From Oscillospiraceae bacterium (GTDB taxonomy: Bacteria; Bacillota; Clostridia; Oscillospirales; Ruminococcaceae), in contig DQFX01000053.1 in NCBI GenBank assembly GCA_003531585.1, positions 1,612-57,480 on the forward strand: a stretch of 55,869 nucleotides of DNA. Reading direction: 5' to 3'. The notes beneath the pieces are model-generated. The model saw only the letters and a program-made list of their open reading frames with translations. It ran no database searches and was not told the DNA's origin. Each line of letters starts with the position of its first letter. Position 1 is the stretch's first letter. Of this stretch, positions 38,937 through 48,675 are shown piece after piece. The translations under genes were made by a program, and so were the position numbers.

Positions 38937-40232
38937 TCAGCCTTCCTTGCGCACCTTGATGGAATTTGCATGCGCGGTGAGCTTCTCGCGCTCGGCGATG
39001 AGTATAATGTCGTCTGCAGCGTCAAGCAGAGCGTCCTTTGTGTAGCAGATGTAGCTGGAGCGCTTTACGAAGCTGTCTACGCCGAGCGGTGAGAAGAAAC
39101 GTGCGGTCCCGCTGGTGGGAAGAACGTGGTTCGGACCCGCATAGTAATCGCCAAGAGGCTCCGGAGAATACTGACCGAGGAACAGCGAACCTACGTTGTC
39201 GATCTTTCCGATGTACTCGGTAGGGTTGTCAGCTACGACCTCCATGTGCTCCGGTGCAAGCTTGTTTGCAAGCTCGATGGCGTAGTCCTTGTCCTCGCTG
39301 ACGATGATCGCGCCGTAGTTTGTCATGGAGTAGTCGATGATGTCCTTTCTGGAGAGGTACGCGGACTGGCGCTCTATCTCAGCCTGCGTGCGTACTGCAA
39401 TATCCATGCTGGTGGTTATCATGATCGCGCTTGCGAGCTTGTCGTGCTCAGCCTGGGACATAAGGTCAGCCGCGAGGTAAACCGGGTTCGCGGTTTCATC
39501 TGCAAATACTAGGATCTCGCTGGGACCTGCGAACATGTCGATGTCAACGGTTCCGTAAAGCAGCTTTTTCGCTGTTGCAACGAAAATGTTGCCGGGGCCT
39601 ACGATCTTGGAAACGCGCGGTATCTCCTCGGTGCCGTATGCGAGCGCCGCTACAGCCTGCGCGCCGCCTGCAAGGTAGATTTTGTCAACTCCGCAGAGCG
39701 CCGCTGCAACAAGAATATCCTTGTTTGCAGTGCCGTCCTTGAGCGGAGGAGTTACCATGATGATCTCCTTAACGCCTGCTATTTTCGCCGGGATTGCGTT
39801 CATCAGCACGGAGGAAGGGTACGCAGCCGTGCCGCCGGGTACGTACAGACCAACGCGGTCGAGGCCTCTCACGCGCTGACCCATGATAACGCCGTTTTCC
39901 TCGGTTACGCAGAAGCCTTCGCGCTTCTGTCTGTTGTGGAATGCGGTGATGTTCTCAACGGCGTTCAGCATTGCGTTGACGAACTCCGGGCTGTTTTCGT
40001 TCGCCTCGGTGAGCGCGTCCTGTATAGCCTCGTCGGGGACTCTGTAGTACTGCGCGTTGGGGCAGTCGAACTTAGCGGTGTAGCTCTTTACAGCCGCGTC
40101 GCCGTTCTCCTTTACGTCTGCGAGTATAGCGCGGACGGTCTTTTCAACGTCAGCATTTACCTGACCTGCACGCTTCTCGACCTCTGCGAGGAACTGCTTC
40201 TCCTCGCCGTCTGCCTTGATTATCCTTATCAT
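38937..40232 (-). CDS. hisD: Histidinol dehydrogenase HisD
   Basis: This 431-residue zinc enzyme oxidises histidinol to histidine with two NAD in the last two steps. Motifs include RVRGLDRVGLYVPGGTAAYP, the cofactor region KIVGPGNIFVATAKKL, AEHDKLASAIMIT with zinc ligands, and GPNHVLPTSGTARF. It overlaps hisG by one base (TAATG), indicating coupled translation. Confidence 0.97.
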   Translation of the reverse strand: MIRIIKADGEEKQFLAEVEKRAGQVNADVEKTVRAILADVKENGDAAVKSYTAKFDCPNAQYYRVPDEAIQDALTEANENSPEFVNAMLNAVENITAFHNRQKREGFCVTEENGVIMGQRVRGLDRVGLYVPGGTAAYPSSVLMNAIPAKIAGVKEIIMVTPPLKDGTANKDILVAAALCGVDKIYLAGGAQAVAALAYGTEEIPRVSKIVGPGNIFVATAKKLLYGTVDIDMFAGPSEILVFADETANPVYLAADLMSQAEHDKLASAIMITTSMDIAVRTQAEIERQSAYLSRKDIIDYSMTNYGAIIVSEDKDYAIELANKLAPEHMEVVADNPTEYIGKIDNVGSLFLGQYSPEPLGDYYAGPNHVLPTSGTARFFSPLGVDSFVKRSSYICYTKDALLDAADDIILIAEREKLTAHANSIKVRKEG

Positions 40233-40864
40233 TATAAATTCTCCTCTATCTGCTTGACTATCTCAGCGATACGCTGCTGCTTCAGTTTCATGCTTACGGT
40301 GTTGACTATAAGACGCGCCGAAATCGGAGCAACGTCCTCCCATACCTCAAGTCCGTTTTCCTTGAGCGTGGTTCCGGTCTCTACGATATCAACGATAGCG
40401 TCAGCCAGACCTACCAGCGGAGCCAGCTCCACCGAACCCTCTATCTTCACGATATCAATGTCCATGCCCTTATTCTCGAAGAATGCGCGGGTGACTTCCG
40501 GGTACTTTGTGGCGATGGTTTTGATCCCGTATCCCTCGTAGAAATTGCTGCCCTTCTTTCCGGCAAGCGCGAACTTGCATCTGCCGAATCCGAGGTCGCT
40601 GATCTCAAAGAACTTACCGCCGTGCTCCATTATGGTGTCCTTACCGACTACGCCGATATCGCACACGCCGTGCTCGACATATGTAATTACGTCCGCAGCC
40701 TTCGCAAGAACTACTTCGATATTCTCGCCGGGAATGTTCAGTATCAGGCGCCTGCCCTTGTCGCGCAGCTCCGATACGTCGTAGCCTATCTTGTCGAGCA
40801 GGTCGACGGTCTTGTTTTCAAGTCTGCCCTTTGTAAGAGCAATTCTGATGGTCTTGTTCTTCAT
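40232..40864 (-). CDS. hisG: ATP phosphoribosyltransferase catalytic subunit HisG (short form)
   Basis: This 210-residue enzyme joins ATP and PRPP in the first, committed step. It is the short form that lacks the C-terminal ACT-like regulatory domain and works only with HisZ, encoded immediately upstream. Family segments include IRIALTKGRLENKT, ADVITYVEHGVCDIGVVGKD and the PRPP loop IVDIVETGTTLKENGL. GGAGG precedes the ATG; the gap to hisZ is 2 nt. Confidence 0.97.
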   Translation of the reverse strand: MKNKTIRIALTKGRLENKTVDLLDKIGYDVSELRDKGRRLILNIPGENIEVVLAKAADVITYVEHGVCDIGVVGKDTIMEHGGKFFEISDLGFGRCKFALAGKKGSNFYEGYGIKTIATKYPEVTRAFFENKGMDIDIVKIEGSVELAPLVGLADAIVDIVETGTTLKENGLEVWEDVAPISARLIVNTVSMKLKQQRIAEIVKQIEENL

Positions 40865-40866
40865 GG

Positions 40867-42063
40867 TCAGACCTCCTTTACGGTAACTGCCGAATTTGCT
40901 CCGACAACGTCCATGCGGCGTATGCCGTGCTGTTTTGCGTACTCACCGGCTTCTTCCTCAGTGGCGCTCAGTGAATTGAACACCGTCAGACCCTCGCCGA
41001 TGAGCTCTGCGCAGTGGGCAAGACCCAGAGTTTCACAGCCGCTCATGCTGAACACCAGCACGTCCACCGGCTTGGTGAGCGGCTCGTGAACGCTCTTGAG
41101 GAGCACCTTTGCAGCCGCTTCAACGTTCACCGCAAATCCGACCGCCGTGGAGTTCCTGCCGAAATCCCCGAGCAGCGTGTCGTAACGTCCGCCGGAAAGC
41201 ACCGGAAGTCCGTAGCCCTCGACATAACCCCGGAACAGGATACCGGTATAATAATCCTTCTTGTGCGCAAGTCCGAGGTCTACCTTTATCTTGCCGGAAT
41301 ATCCCATCGAGCAGAGCGCGTCGTAGGTCTCGCGGAGGGTATTCAGCTTTGTGCGAAGCTCCTTGCTGTACATGTACTTTTCAGCGGCTTCGAATACCTC
41401 GCTCTCTCCGAACAGCGACGGGAGCGCCTTTACGGCATCTGCGGCACTGCATGAGATACCCTCGAGCGCCTCGTTGAGCGCGGGATAATTCTTATTTTCA
41501 ATAAGGGTATGTATCAGTTCCGCCTTCTCCTCAGACAGGTTCAGGTCGTCGACTACGGTGCGGAAAATTCCGCTCTCGCCTATCTCAAGCCGGAAATCCT
41601 CGTCGACTGCAAACAGCGACTGCGCCGCAAGTGAAAGCGCCTCGTAATCCGCCGCTTTGCTCTCGCCGCCGAGTATCTCTATATCCACCTGGGTGAATTC
41701 GTCGTCTCTGCCGCTGTTCTTGGGATTAACCATGAAAATGCTCTGGTTGCAGTAGAGCTTCAGCGGTAGCTTTTCAGACCGAAGTCTGGTAGCTGCAAGT
41801 CTCGCTATAGGCATGGTATTATCCGGGCGGAGAACCATCAGGCGGTTCTTTCCGTCGACCAGCTTGTACATAGTCTCGGACGGGAAATAATGCACCTTTC
41901 CGTTGAATACCTCATAGAACTCCAGACCCGGGGTTATTACCTCGGAATATCCGTATGCAGTAAATATTTTCCTGAGCTTTTCCTGGATCGTGCGTTTAGC
42001 TATGCACTCGTCAAAAAGCTGATCCCGGGTTCCCTCCGGGGTGAGAAGGTCGTATCTTTTCAC
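40867..42063 (-). CDS. hisZ: ATP phosphoribosyltransferase regulatory subunit HisZ
   Basis: This 398-residue paralogue of histidyl-tRNA synthetase lacks tRNA-charging activity and forms the regulatory subunit with short HisG, giving histidine feedback. The class II synthetase core is visible: PEGTRDQLFDE, MYKLVDGKNRLMVLRPDNT and GLPVLSGGRYDTLLGDFG. The length is typical of HisZ, and the anticodon-binding domain is vestigial. It starts with GTG at 42063 after GGAGGAAA and is the first gene of the operon. Confidence 0.93.
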   Translation of the reverse strand: MKRYDLLTPEGTRDQLFDECIAKRTIQEKLRKIFTAYGYSEVITPGLEFYEVFNGKVHYFPSETMYKLVDGKNRLMVLRPDNTMPIARLAATRLRSEKLPLKLYCNQSIFMVNPKNSGRDDEFTQVDIEILGGESKAADYEALSLAAQSLFAVDEDFRLEIGESGIFRTVVDDLNLSEEKAELIHTLIENKNYPALNEALEGISCSAADAVKALPSLFGESEVFEAAEKYMYSKELRTKLNTLRETYDALCSMGYSGKIKVDLGLAHKKDYYTGILFRGYVEGYGLPVLSGGRYDTLLGDFGRNSTAVGFAVNVEAAAKVLLKSVHEPLTKPVDVLVFSMSGCETLGLAHCAELIGEGLTVFNSLSATEEEAGEYAKQHGIRRMDVVGANSAVTVKEV

Positions 42064-42122
42064 TTTGAATTTCCTCCGCTTTAGTATAGTAATGTGCTAT
42101 CACGCTATCATATTACTCTAAC

Positions 42123-42151
42123 ATTATAACGCATTAAAGCGGAGTTGTCAA
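42123..42151 (-). promoter_or_regulatory. Sigma-A promoter of the histidine operon
   Basis: On the minus strand TTGACA (42146-42151) and TATAAT (42123-42128) are exactly 17 bp apart. The expected mRNA leader is about 55 nt and contains no T-box or histidine-rich leader peptide that I can see. Confidence 0.85.
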
Positions 42152-42201
42152 GAACATGCAGTTTTTTTGTCATTTTGCATAAATCGAGTCAACAACTCCG
42201 C
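42139..42201. repeat. Inverted repeat overlapping the his promoter
   Basis: GCGGAGTTGT (42139-42148) and ACAACTCCGC (42192-42201) are exact inverted copies 43 nt apart. One arm covers part of the -35 box and spacer; the other lies just after the polC stop. It may be an operator pair or the base of a polC 3' hairpin. Confidence 0.6.
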
Positions 42202-42208
42202 TGTAATA

Positions 42209-45200
42209 TCACATATCAAACAAGGACATCTGCGCGGAATTCGGGATATCGCCGAACACGCCCATTTCTCTCATCTTGTCGATAACAGTGCTGTTAAGTC
42301 CGCTCTGCTGCTGAATATCGTCGATACACATGTAATTTCCGGCGTCGACGACCTCCTTGAGCTTGAATGCCGCATTAGAGCCGCAGCCCGCAATAGACAG
42401 GTACGGCATACGCAGCTTGCCGTCCTCAATGTGATAGGTAGCCGCTCCGGAAAGCTTTGCGTCCACCGGCAGAACGCCGATACCGCGGCACATCATCTCA
42501 TTGATAAGGAGCAGCGCGTCAAGCGTGCCCTTTTCCTTTACGCCGATATTCGGCATAGCCTGCAGCTCGCGGATACGGTTCTTTACAGCTTCCTTGCCGC
42601 GGAGCACTACATCAAGCTCGATATTTTCAGTGTGCTTTGTCAGGGTCGCGGCGTAGAACTCGCAGGGTCTGTTTATCTTGAACCAGCAGAGCTTTACCGC
42701 GGAGGTAACGTACGCGGCGGCATGCGCCTTCGGGAACATATACTTTATCTTCTTACAGCTCTCGACGTACCAGTCGGGCACGTTGTTGTCCTTGAAAGCC
42801 TGATAGATTGTGTCGTCGAACAGCTTGGTAGCGTTACCCTTTCGGGTTATCTCCATGATCTTGAACGCGAGGCTCGGCTCTACGCCCTTGTGGAGCAGGT
42901 ATACCATGATGTTGTCACGCGTTCCGATAACCTCGGAAATCGTACAGGTTCCGTTTTTGATGAGATCCTGCGCGTTGCCGAGCCATACGTCCGTACCATG
43001 CGACAGACCCGAGATCTGAAGAAGGTCGGAGAAGTTCTTCGGCCGCGCGTCCTGAAGCATCTGCATTGCAAACGGCGTGCCGAACTCCGGGATACCGTAT
43101 GTCCCGCAGGGCGCAAATATGTCCTCCGGAGTAACTCCGAGCGGCTCGGTGGATATGAACAGGTCGTAAATTGCACGGTCGGTGGTGGATACGTCCGCGA
43201 TCTTCATTCCGGTCATATCCTCGAGGTGCTTGTAAAGCGTCGGGACATCGTGTCCCAGCTCGTCGAGCTTCAGAATCGTATCGTGCAGCGCATGGAAGTC
43301 GAAGTGGGTAGTTATCATGTCGCTGTCTGTCTTGTCGGCGGGGTGCTGTACCGGCGTGAAGTCGTAGACCTCGTAATCGTTCGGCACAACGACCATTCCG
43401 CCAGGGTGCTGCGACGTGGTGCGCTTTACTCCGGTGCAGCCTATAGAAAGGCGCTCCATCTCTGCGTTGTTGAATTCAATGCCGCGCTCCTCGCAGTACT
43501 TCTTTACGAAGCCATATGCTGTCTTATCCTGAACTGCGGAAATAGTACCCGCCTTGAACACGTGATCCTTGCCGAACAGTTCTTCGGTGTAGCGGTGTAC
43601 CTTACCCTGGACCTCGCCGGAGAAGTTCAGATCGATATCCGGCGCCTTGTCTCCCTTGAAGCCAAGGAACGTTTCAAACGGTATATCGTGGCCGTCGCGG
43701 ATCATATCAATGCCGCAGTGCGGACAGTTTTTCTGGGGGAGGTCGAATCCCGAGCCTACCGAGCCATCGGTTACGAACTCGTTGTAGCGGCACTTCGGGC
43801 AGCGGTAATGCGGCGCCAGGGGGTTAACCTCGGAAATACCCGACATTATCGCAACGAACGAAGAACCTACCGAACCTCTGGAACCTACCAGGTATCCGTT
43901 GTCCTCGGAGTATTTAACCAGCTTCTGGGCAATCATGTAAAGCACGGAAAATCCGTATTTGATGATCGCGTCAAGCTCCTTCTGAAGGCGCTTTGTAACT
44001 ATTTCGGGTATCTTTCCCTCGTAGCCGTACCAATTCATCGCCCTTGTCCAGCAGAGATCCTGAAGCTCCTGCTCTGCGCCCTCGATGGAAGGCGTGTAGG
44101 TTCCCTTGGGTATAGGGCGGATATCGTCGACCATATCAGCAATGGCGTTCGGGTTGGTGATTACGACTTCCTTCGCCTTTTCTTCGCCGAGGTAGCTGAA
44201 TTCCTCAAGCATTTCATCGGTGGTGCGAAGGTACAGCGGAGCCTGATTGTCGGCGTCCTTGAAGCCCTGACCCGCCTGGAGGATCTTACGGAAAATACCG
44301 TCCTCCTTGTTCATAAAGTGGACGTCGCAGGTTGCCACGACTGGCTTGCCGAGCTTTTCACCGAGCTTCACTATACGCATGTTGAGCTGGCGCAGACCCT
44401 CGTCGTCGGCGACCCTTCCCTCGCGTACCAGGAATTCGTTGTTGGCTATCGGCTGTATTTCGAGATAGTCGTAGACGGAGGCGATTTTTTCAACGTCCTC
44501 CTGGCTCTTTCCGTCGAGAATAGCGCGGAAAAGCTCGCCGGCTTCGCAGGCGCTGCCGACTATCAGACCCTCGCGGTGCTTCTGCAGCTCGGACAGGGGC
44601 ACGCGGGGTTTTCTGTAGAAGTAATTAAGGTTGGAGTAGGAAACCAGCTTGTAGAGATTTTTCAGACCGACCTGATTCTTCGCCAGGATTATCATGTGAT
44701 AAGTGTTGAGCTTCTTGACGTCAACATTGCCAAGTATGGAATTGAAGTCGCCGAATTTCTCGAGCGGGTGTCCCTTGCAGGAAACATTTACGAGGGAAAT
44801 GAATATTTTGGACAACATTTCCGCATCGTCGATCGCGCGATGGTGGTTGAAATCACCGAGCTTGAATTCCTTGGCAACTGTGTCCAGCTTGAAGTTCTTG
44901 AGATGCGGGAGCGCCGCTCTTGCAAGCTTGAGCGTGTCTGCGTAGCGGATATCGTAGGTCAGACCCTGGCGCGCGCATGCGATCTTGATAAACGACGTAT
45001 CGAAATCCGCATTATGCGCGACTAGAACTCCCTTGCCCGCAAACGCGATGAACTTTTCGAGCGCTTCCTTTTCCGAGGGGGCGTCCTCTACCATCTCATC
45101 GGTTATGCCTGTAAGCTCCGTGATGTTGGCGGGGATCGGGCGCTCCGGGTTTACAAATGTCTGGAAGCGGTCGACTACCTCCATGTTATTGAGCTTGACC

Positions 45201-46564
45201 GCGCCGATTTCGGTTATTCTGTCGAGGTCGCGGCTGAGTCCGGTGGTCTCAATATCGAATACGATCACGTCGCCGTTTATCGGGCATTCGTTGCAGCCGG
45301 AAACCAGGGCATCCGAATCGTTGACAAAATACGCTTCCATGCCGTAGATTATCTTGAATTCGCCGCCGTCCTTGCGTATTTTCTCGACGGTGTTCATTGC
45401 CTCCGGGAACGCCTGAACGTTACCGTGATCCGTAATTGCGATAGCCTTATGCCCCCACGCAAACGCCTGCTTGACCAGCTCGCCGGCGGGAGTTATTGCG
45501 TCCATGTCCGACATGGTTGTATGGAGGTGCAGCTCAACGCGCTTGTCCTCTGCCTTGTCCTTGCGCTTCCTGGTCTTTACCGAAGCGATGGAGTAGGGAC
45601 GGATATTCAGACATTTTGCAAATGTATCAAACTCGAACTTGCCGGTGACTATTATCGCCTTGCCCGGCTTGATGTTGCTTTTGATAACGTCTGCATTCTC
45701 TATTGCGGTGATTATTTTAAGTATCTCGGAGGAGGTCTTATCTGAGAAATATGCGGTAAAAATAAATGTGTTGCCGTCTCTGGAGGTCTTGTCCTCGGTC
45801 TTGAAAACCTCGCCCCAGAGTGTTACTTCGTCGCCCTCGCCAAAGTGCTCCGCCATCTGCAGCGGAGCCTCGCTGATTCCCTTTCCATAAAACAGGGAAG
45901 CGGTGCTGTCGAGCTTGTCGGATTCAAACGGCAGCTTTATTTCCTTGGGCTCTTTGAGCACTGCCGCTCCACGTCTGCCGCCGCCCTTTCCACTGCCTCC
46001 CTGGAAGCGCTTTTCCCCCGAGGGAGCAGGCGGAGTCTGGGTTATCGTGATTTTAGGAAGCGGAGCGCTCTGCTCCTTTTCAAGGTACTCGTCAATGTTT
46101 ATCTCAGAATTACCTGTAAAAACCACCTGGAGGCGCTTCTTGAAGAATCCGGCGATCATGCGCTGTATAGAGGTATCAATACCCATTTTCATCAGGATAT
46201 CCCTGCCGCCGGAGTGCAGCGATATCTCGCAGGTCTCGCCGTCGTCGCTTATTTCCGCTCCGTCTAGGTAGCCGTTGACCGACCCGTTTCTGTCCTTGAG
46301 TATCGCGATTATCTCGTAAATGTAATCCGGAGTGTAGAGCGATTCATGAAAGCTCGGGAAAATCTGTATTTTCGCGCCGCCTGTCGCTGATGAAAGCTGC
46401 TTTTCAGCAGTCAGGATCTCAGCAGCGGGACACAGCTCGTCCATTTCAAGGTTAATGAGCAGCTCCTTGTTCTGCTGATCGTGTATTATTTTAAGTATCC
46501 TGCCCTCCGCGCAAGTCTGCGGAAGCGTGAGCCCATCGAAAAGCTCGCTTAACTTTGCCGACAT
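42209..46564 (-). CDS. polC: DNA polymerase III alpha subunit PolC (Gram-positive type)
   Basis: This 1451-residue replicative polymerase has a built-in proofreading exonuclease. Order: N-terminal domain, OB fold at about 225-330, a PHP domain (VELHLHTTMSDMDA near 345) split by the 3'-5' exonuclease (FDIETTGL near 435; HNADFD), then the palm with PDIDLNFSGEVQGKVH, a zinc finger (CPKC...CPHC) and the C-terminal fingers. Domain order is the PolC hallmark versus DnaE. The ATG at 46564 has AAGGAAGG ahead. It is the last gene of the pyrH-to-polC cluster, in the common Firmicutes order rseP-ispG-polC. Confidence 0.97.
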   Translation of the reverse strand: MSAKLSELFDGLTLPQTCAEGRILKIIHDQQNKELLINLEMDELCPAAEILTAEKQLSSATGGAKIQIFPSFHESLYTPDYIYEIIAILKDRNGSVNGYLDGAEISDDGETCEISLHSGGRDILMKMGIDTSIQRMIAGFFKKRLQVVFTGNSEINIDEYLEKEQSAPLPKITITQTPPAPSGEKRFQGGSGKGGGRRGAAVLKEPKEIKLPFESDKLDSTASLFYGKGISEAPLQMAEHFGEGDEVTLWGEVFKTEDKTSRDGNTFIFTAYFSDKTSSEILKIITAIENADVIKSNIKPGKAIIVTGKFEFDTFAKCLNIRPYSIASVKTRKRKDKAEDKRVELHLHTTMSDMDAITPAGELVKQAFAWGHKAIAITDHGNVQAFPEAMNTVEKIRKDGGEFKIIYGMEAYFVNDSDALVSGCNECPINGDVIVFDIETTGLSRDLDRITEIGAVKLNNMEVVDRFQTFVNPERPIPANITELTGITDEMVEDAPSEKEALEKFIAFAGKGVLVAHNADFDTSFIKIACARQGLTYDIRYADTLKLARAALPHLKNFKLDTVAKEFKLGDFNHHRAIDDAEMLSKIFISLVNVSCKGHPLEKFGDFNSILGNVDVKKLNTYHMIILAKNQVGLKNLYKLVSYSNLNYFYRKPRVPLSELQKHREGLIVGSACEAGELFRAILDGKSQEDVEKIASVYDYLEIQPIANNEFLVREGRVADDEGLRQLNMRIVKLGEKLGKPVVATCDVHFMNKEDGIFRKILQAGQGFKDADNQAPLYLRTTDEMLEEFSYLGEEKAKEVVITNPNAIADMVDDIRPIPKGTYTPSIEGAEQELQDLCWTRAMNWYGYEGKIPEIVTKRLQKELDAIIKYGFSVLYMIAQKLVKYSEDNGYLVGSRGSVGSSFVAIMSGISEVNPLAPHYRCPKCRYNEFVTDGSVGSGFDLPQKNCPHCGIDMIRDGHDIPFETFLGFKGDKAPDIDLNFSGEVQGKVHRYTEELFGKDHVFKAGTISAVQDKTAYGFVKKYCEERGIEFNNAEMERLSIGCTGVKRTTSQHPGGMVVVPNDYEVYDFTPVQHPADKTDSDMITTHFDFHALHDTILKLDELGHDVPTLYKHLEDMTGMKIADVSTTDRAIYDLFISTEPLGVTPEDIFAPCGTYGIPEFGTPFAMQMLQDARPKNFSDLLQISGLSHGTDVWLGNAQDLIKNGTCTISEVIGTRDNIMVYLLHKGVEPSLAFKIMEITRKGNATKLFDDTIYQAFKDNNVPDWYVESCKKIKYMFPKAHAAAYVTSAVKLCWFKINRPCEFYAATLTKHTENIELDVVLRGKEAVKNRIRELQAMPNIGVKEKGTLDALLLINEMMCRGIGVLPVDAKLSGAATYHIEDGKLRMPYLSIAGCGSNAAFKLKEVVDAGNYMCIDDIQQQSGLNSTVIDKMREMGVFGDIPNSAQMSLFDM

Positions 46565-46583
46565 CTGATCCTTCCTTTCAGGT

Positions 46584-47618
46584 TTATAACAGGTCTATTT
46601 CTTTTTTCAGTTCCTCAAGGAGCCTATCTTCGGGCACTTTTCTGAGTATCTGTCCCTTCTTGAAAAGGATACCCTCTCCGTTTCCTCCGGCTATACCGAT
46701 ATCCGCTTCCCGGGCTTCTCCGGGGCCGTTGACCACGCAGCCCATTACCGCGACCTTTATCGGCTTGTTTATCCCGGCACAAAGTTTCTCGACCTGTTCC
46801 GCAAGCGGAATCAGCGCGATCTTGGTTCTTCCGCAGGTCGGACACGCCACGATCTGCACGCCGGTTCCGATATCGCATGCACACAGGATATCCTTTGCGG
46901 CGTAGATTTCCTTGACCGGGTCTGCGGTCAGGGAAACGCGTATCGTATCGCCTATTCCGTCGCAGAGCAGCGAGCCTATTCCCACCGCCGACTTAATGAC
47001 GCCCATGCGCTCCGTTCCGGCTTCGGTCACTCCGAGGTGCAGCGGATAGTCAACCTGCTTTGCAAGCAGCCTGTACGCCTCTATCATGAGCTTCACGTCC
47101 GAGGATTTTATACTGATCACGATATCGTCGAAATCGCAGTCGTTCAGCAGCTTTACATGCCCGAGGGCGCTCTCAACCAGCGCTTCCGGGGTGGGGCTTC
47201 CGTACTTTTCAATCAGCCTGCGCTCAAGCGAGCCGGAGTTCACTCCAATACGGATAGGAACATTGTGGAGCCGGCAAGCGTCCGCGACTGCCTTTACACG
47301 GTCGACGCCTCCAATGTTTCCGGGATTAATGCGCACCTTGTCGACCCCGGCTTCCACCGCGGCAAGCGCTATTCTGTAGTCAAAATGAATATCGGCGACT
47401 ACCGGGATATCCACTGCGTTTTTCAGCGCGGGAATGAGCCGGACGTCCTCAATGGTCGGTATCGCTGCGCGGATTATTTCGCAGCCCGCCGCTTCAAGTT
47501 CTTTAGCCTGCCTTACTGTGCCTTCTACGTCCCCGGCGGGAATGTTCAGCATCGACTGAATGTAGATTTTACCGTCTCCGAGCAGCAGACTGCCTACTCT
47601 TACCTTTTTATTGCTCAA
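46584..47618 (-). CDS. ispG: 4-hydroxy-3-methylbut-2-enyl diphosphate synthase IspG
   Basis: This 344-residue [4Fe-4S] enzyme converts MEcPP to HMBPP in the MEP isoprenoid pathway. The N-terminal TIM barrel (VGSLLLGDGKIYIQSMLN) is followed by cluster-binding cysteines in CPTCGRTK and CVVNGPGEAREAD. The start is TTG at 47618 and overlaps the rseP stop as TTGA; the GGAGG ribosome site is formed by the last rseP codons. This couples its translation to RseP. Confidence 0.96.
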   Translation of the reverse strand: MSNKKVRVGSLLLGDGKIYIQSMLNIPAGDVEGTVRQAKELEAAGCEIIRAAIPTIEDVRLIPALKNAVDIPVVADIHFDYRIALAAVEAGVDKVRINPGNIGGVDRVKAVADACRLHNVPIRIGVNSGSLERRLIEKYGSPTPEALVESALGHVKLLNDCDFDDIVISIKSSDVKLMIEAYRLLAKQVDYPLHLGVTEAGTERMGVIKSAVGIGSLLCDGIGDTIRVSLTADPVKEIYAAKDILCACDIGTGVQIVACPTCGRTKIALIPLAEQVEKLCAGINKPIKVAVMGCVVNGPGEAREADIGIAGGNGEGILFKKGQILRKVPEDRLLEELKKEIDLL

Positions 47619-48664
47619 TTGAAACCTCCGCTGATCAGCTTAGAAATATCTCCGAATGTTACCACAAGCATAAGAACCATAAGCAGACCGAAGCCTACCA
47701 GGTGTACAACGCCCTCGATTTCCGGCTTGAGCGGCTTGCGGCGTATCGCTTCAATAATAAGGAACAGGAACCGGCAGCCGTCCAGCGCGGGAATGGGAAG
47801 CAGGTTGAAAACTCCTACGTTGATAGTAATAAATGCGAAAAGGTAGCAGAACGACGGGAGTCCATAACTTACGCTCTGCGAAACAACCGTGACGGTTCCG
47901 ACCGGACCTGAAAGGTCTTTCAGACCGTATTTTCCCTTGAACAGATCAGCCAGTGTGAACATTATCATGCGGCTTATCGAGGCGGTCTCACGTCCGCTGT
48001 ACTCAATAACCGTCAGGAAGTTCCTCTCGAGCGGCTGAACGTAGAAACTGTAGATAACATCGCTGTTTCCGTTATCGTCTGTTTCGACCTTGAACTGAAC
48101 GTCTTTCAGCGCGATAAGCTCTCCGCCGCGCTTCACCTTGAAATCAAGCAGGAGGTTTCCGTTTTCGTCAGTGCGTCCGCCGTTGTTCTGCATTTTGTAC
48201 TGAATGTCGAACGTTGTCCAGACCGTGGTATTCTCCACGGAGACGATCTCATCGCCGACCATTAGCTGACTTGTAATCCCGGGTATATCGTTGACAACGC
48301 TTACTGTGGTCGTTCCGATATTCGAAATTGTGCAGACATATATCATTGCGACAAAAAATCCGAGAATCAGGTTCATTATCGGGCCTGCAAGTATAACTAT
48401 CATTCTCTGCCAGACCGGCTTCCGGTTGAACGCGCGCGGGTTGTCGCTTGAATCCTGCTCGCCTTCCATTGATACCGAACCGCCGATGGGCAGCAGACGT
48501 ATCACATAGTTAGTCTCCCTGCCCTTTTTCCTCAGGATCACCGGACCCATTCCGATCGCGAATTCGTTTACCTGAATCCCGCAGAGCTTTGCCGCTGTGA
48601 AATGCCCCAGCTCATGAATGATGATAATAACGCAGAACGCGAGTATTGCAATGACTATCTGCAT
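47615..48664 (-). CDS. rseP: Site-2 protease RseP
   Basis: This 349-residue intramembrane zinc metalloprotease cleaves anti-sigma factors and leftover signal peptides. The zinc motif HELGH lies in the first helix (FCVIIIIHELGHFTAAKLCG), one PDZ domain occupies about 130-220, and the second metal motif is NLLPIPALDGCRFLFL. AGGAGG precedes the ATG. It lies between dxr and ispG, a position conserved in clostridia. Confidence 0.96.
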   Translation of the reverse strand: MQIVIAILAFCVIIIIHELGHFTAAKLCGIQVNEFAIGMGPVILRKKGRETNYVIRLLPIGGSVSMEGEQDSSDNPRAFNRKPVWQRMIVILAGPIMNLILGFFVAMIYVCTISNIGTTTVSVVNDIPGITSQLMVGDEIVSVENTTVWTTFDIQYKMQNNGGRTDENGNLLLDFKVKRGGELIALKDVQFKVETDDNGNSDVIYSFYVQPLERNFLTVIEYSGRETASISRMIMFTLADLFKGKYGLKDLSGPVGTVTVVSQSVSYGLPSFCYLFAFITINVGVFNLLPIPALDGCRFLFLIIEAIRRKPLKPEIEGVVHLVGFGLLMVLMLVVTFGDISKLISGGFN

Positions 48665-48675
48665 ATGACCTCCTG

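Noticed and set aside
42167..45025. 952-codon open frame on the plus strand opposite polC
   Set aside because: It is the antisense shadow of the high-GC3 polC gene; it has no ribosome site and no recognisable domain, while polC motifs on the minus strand are unambiguous.
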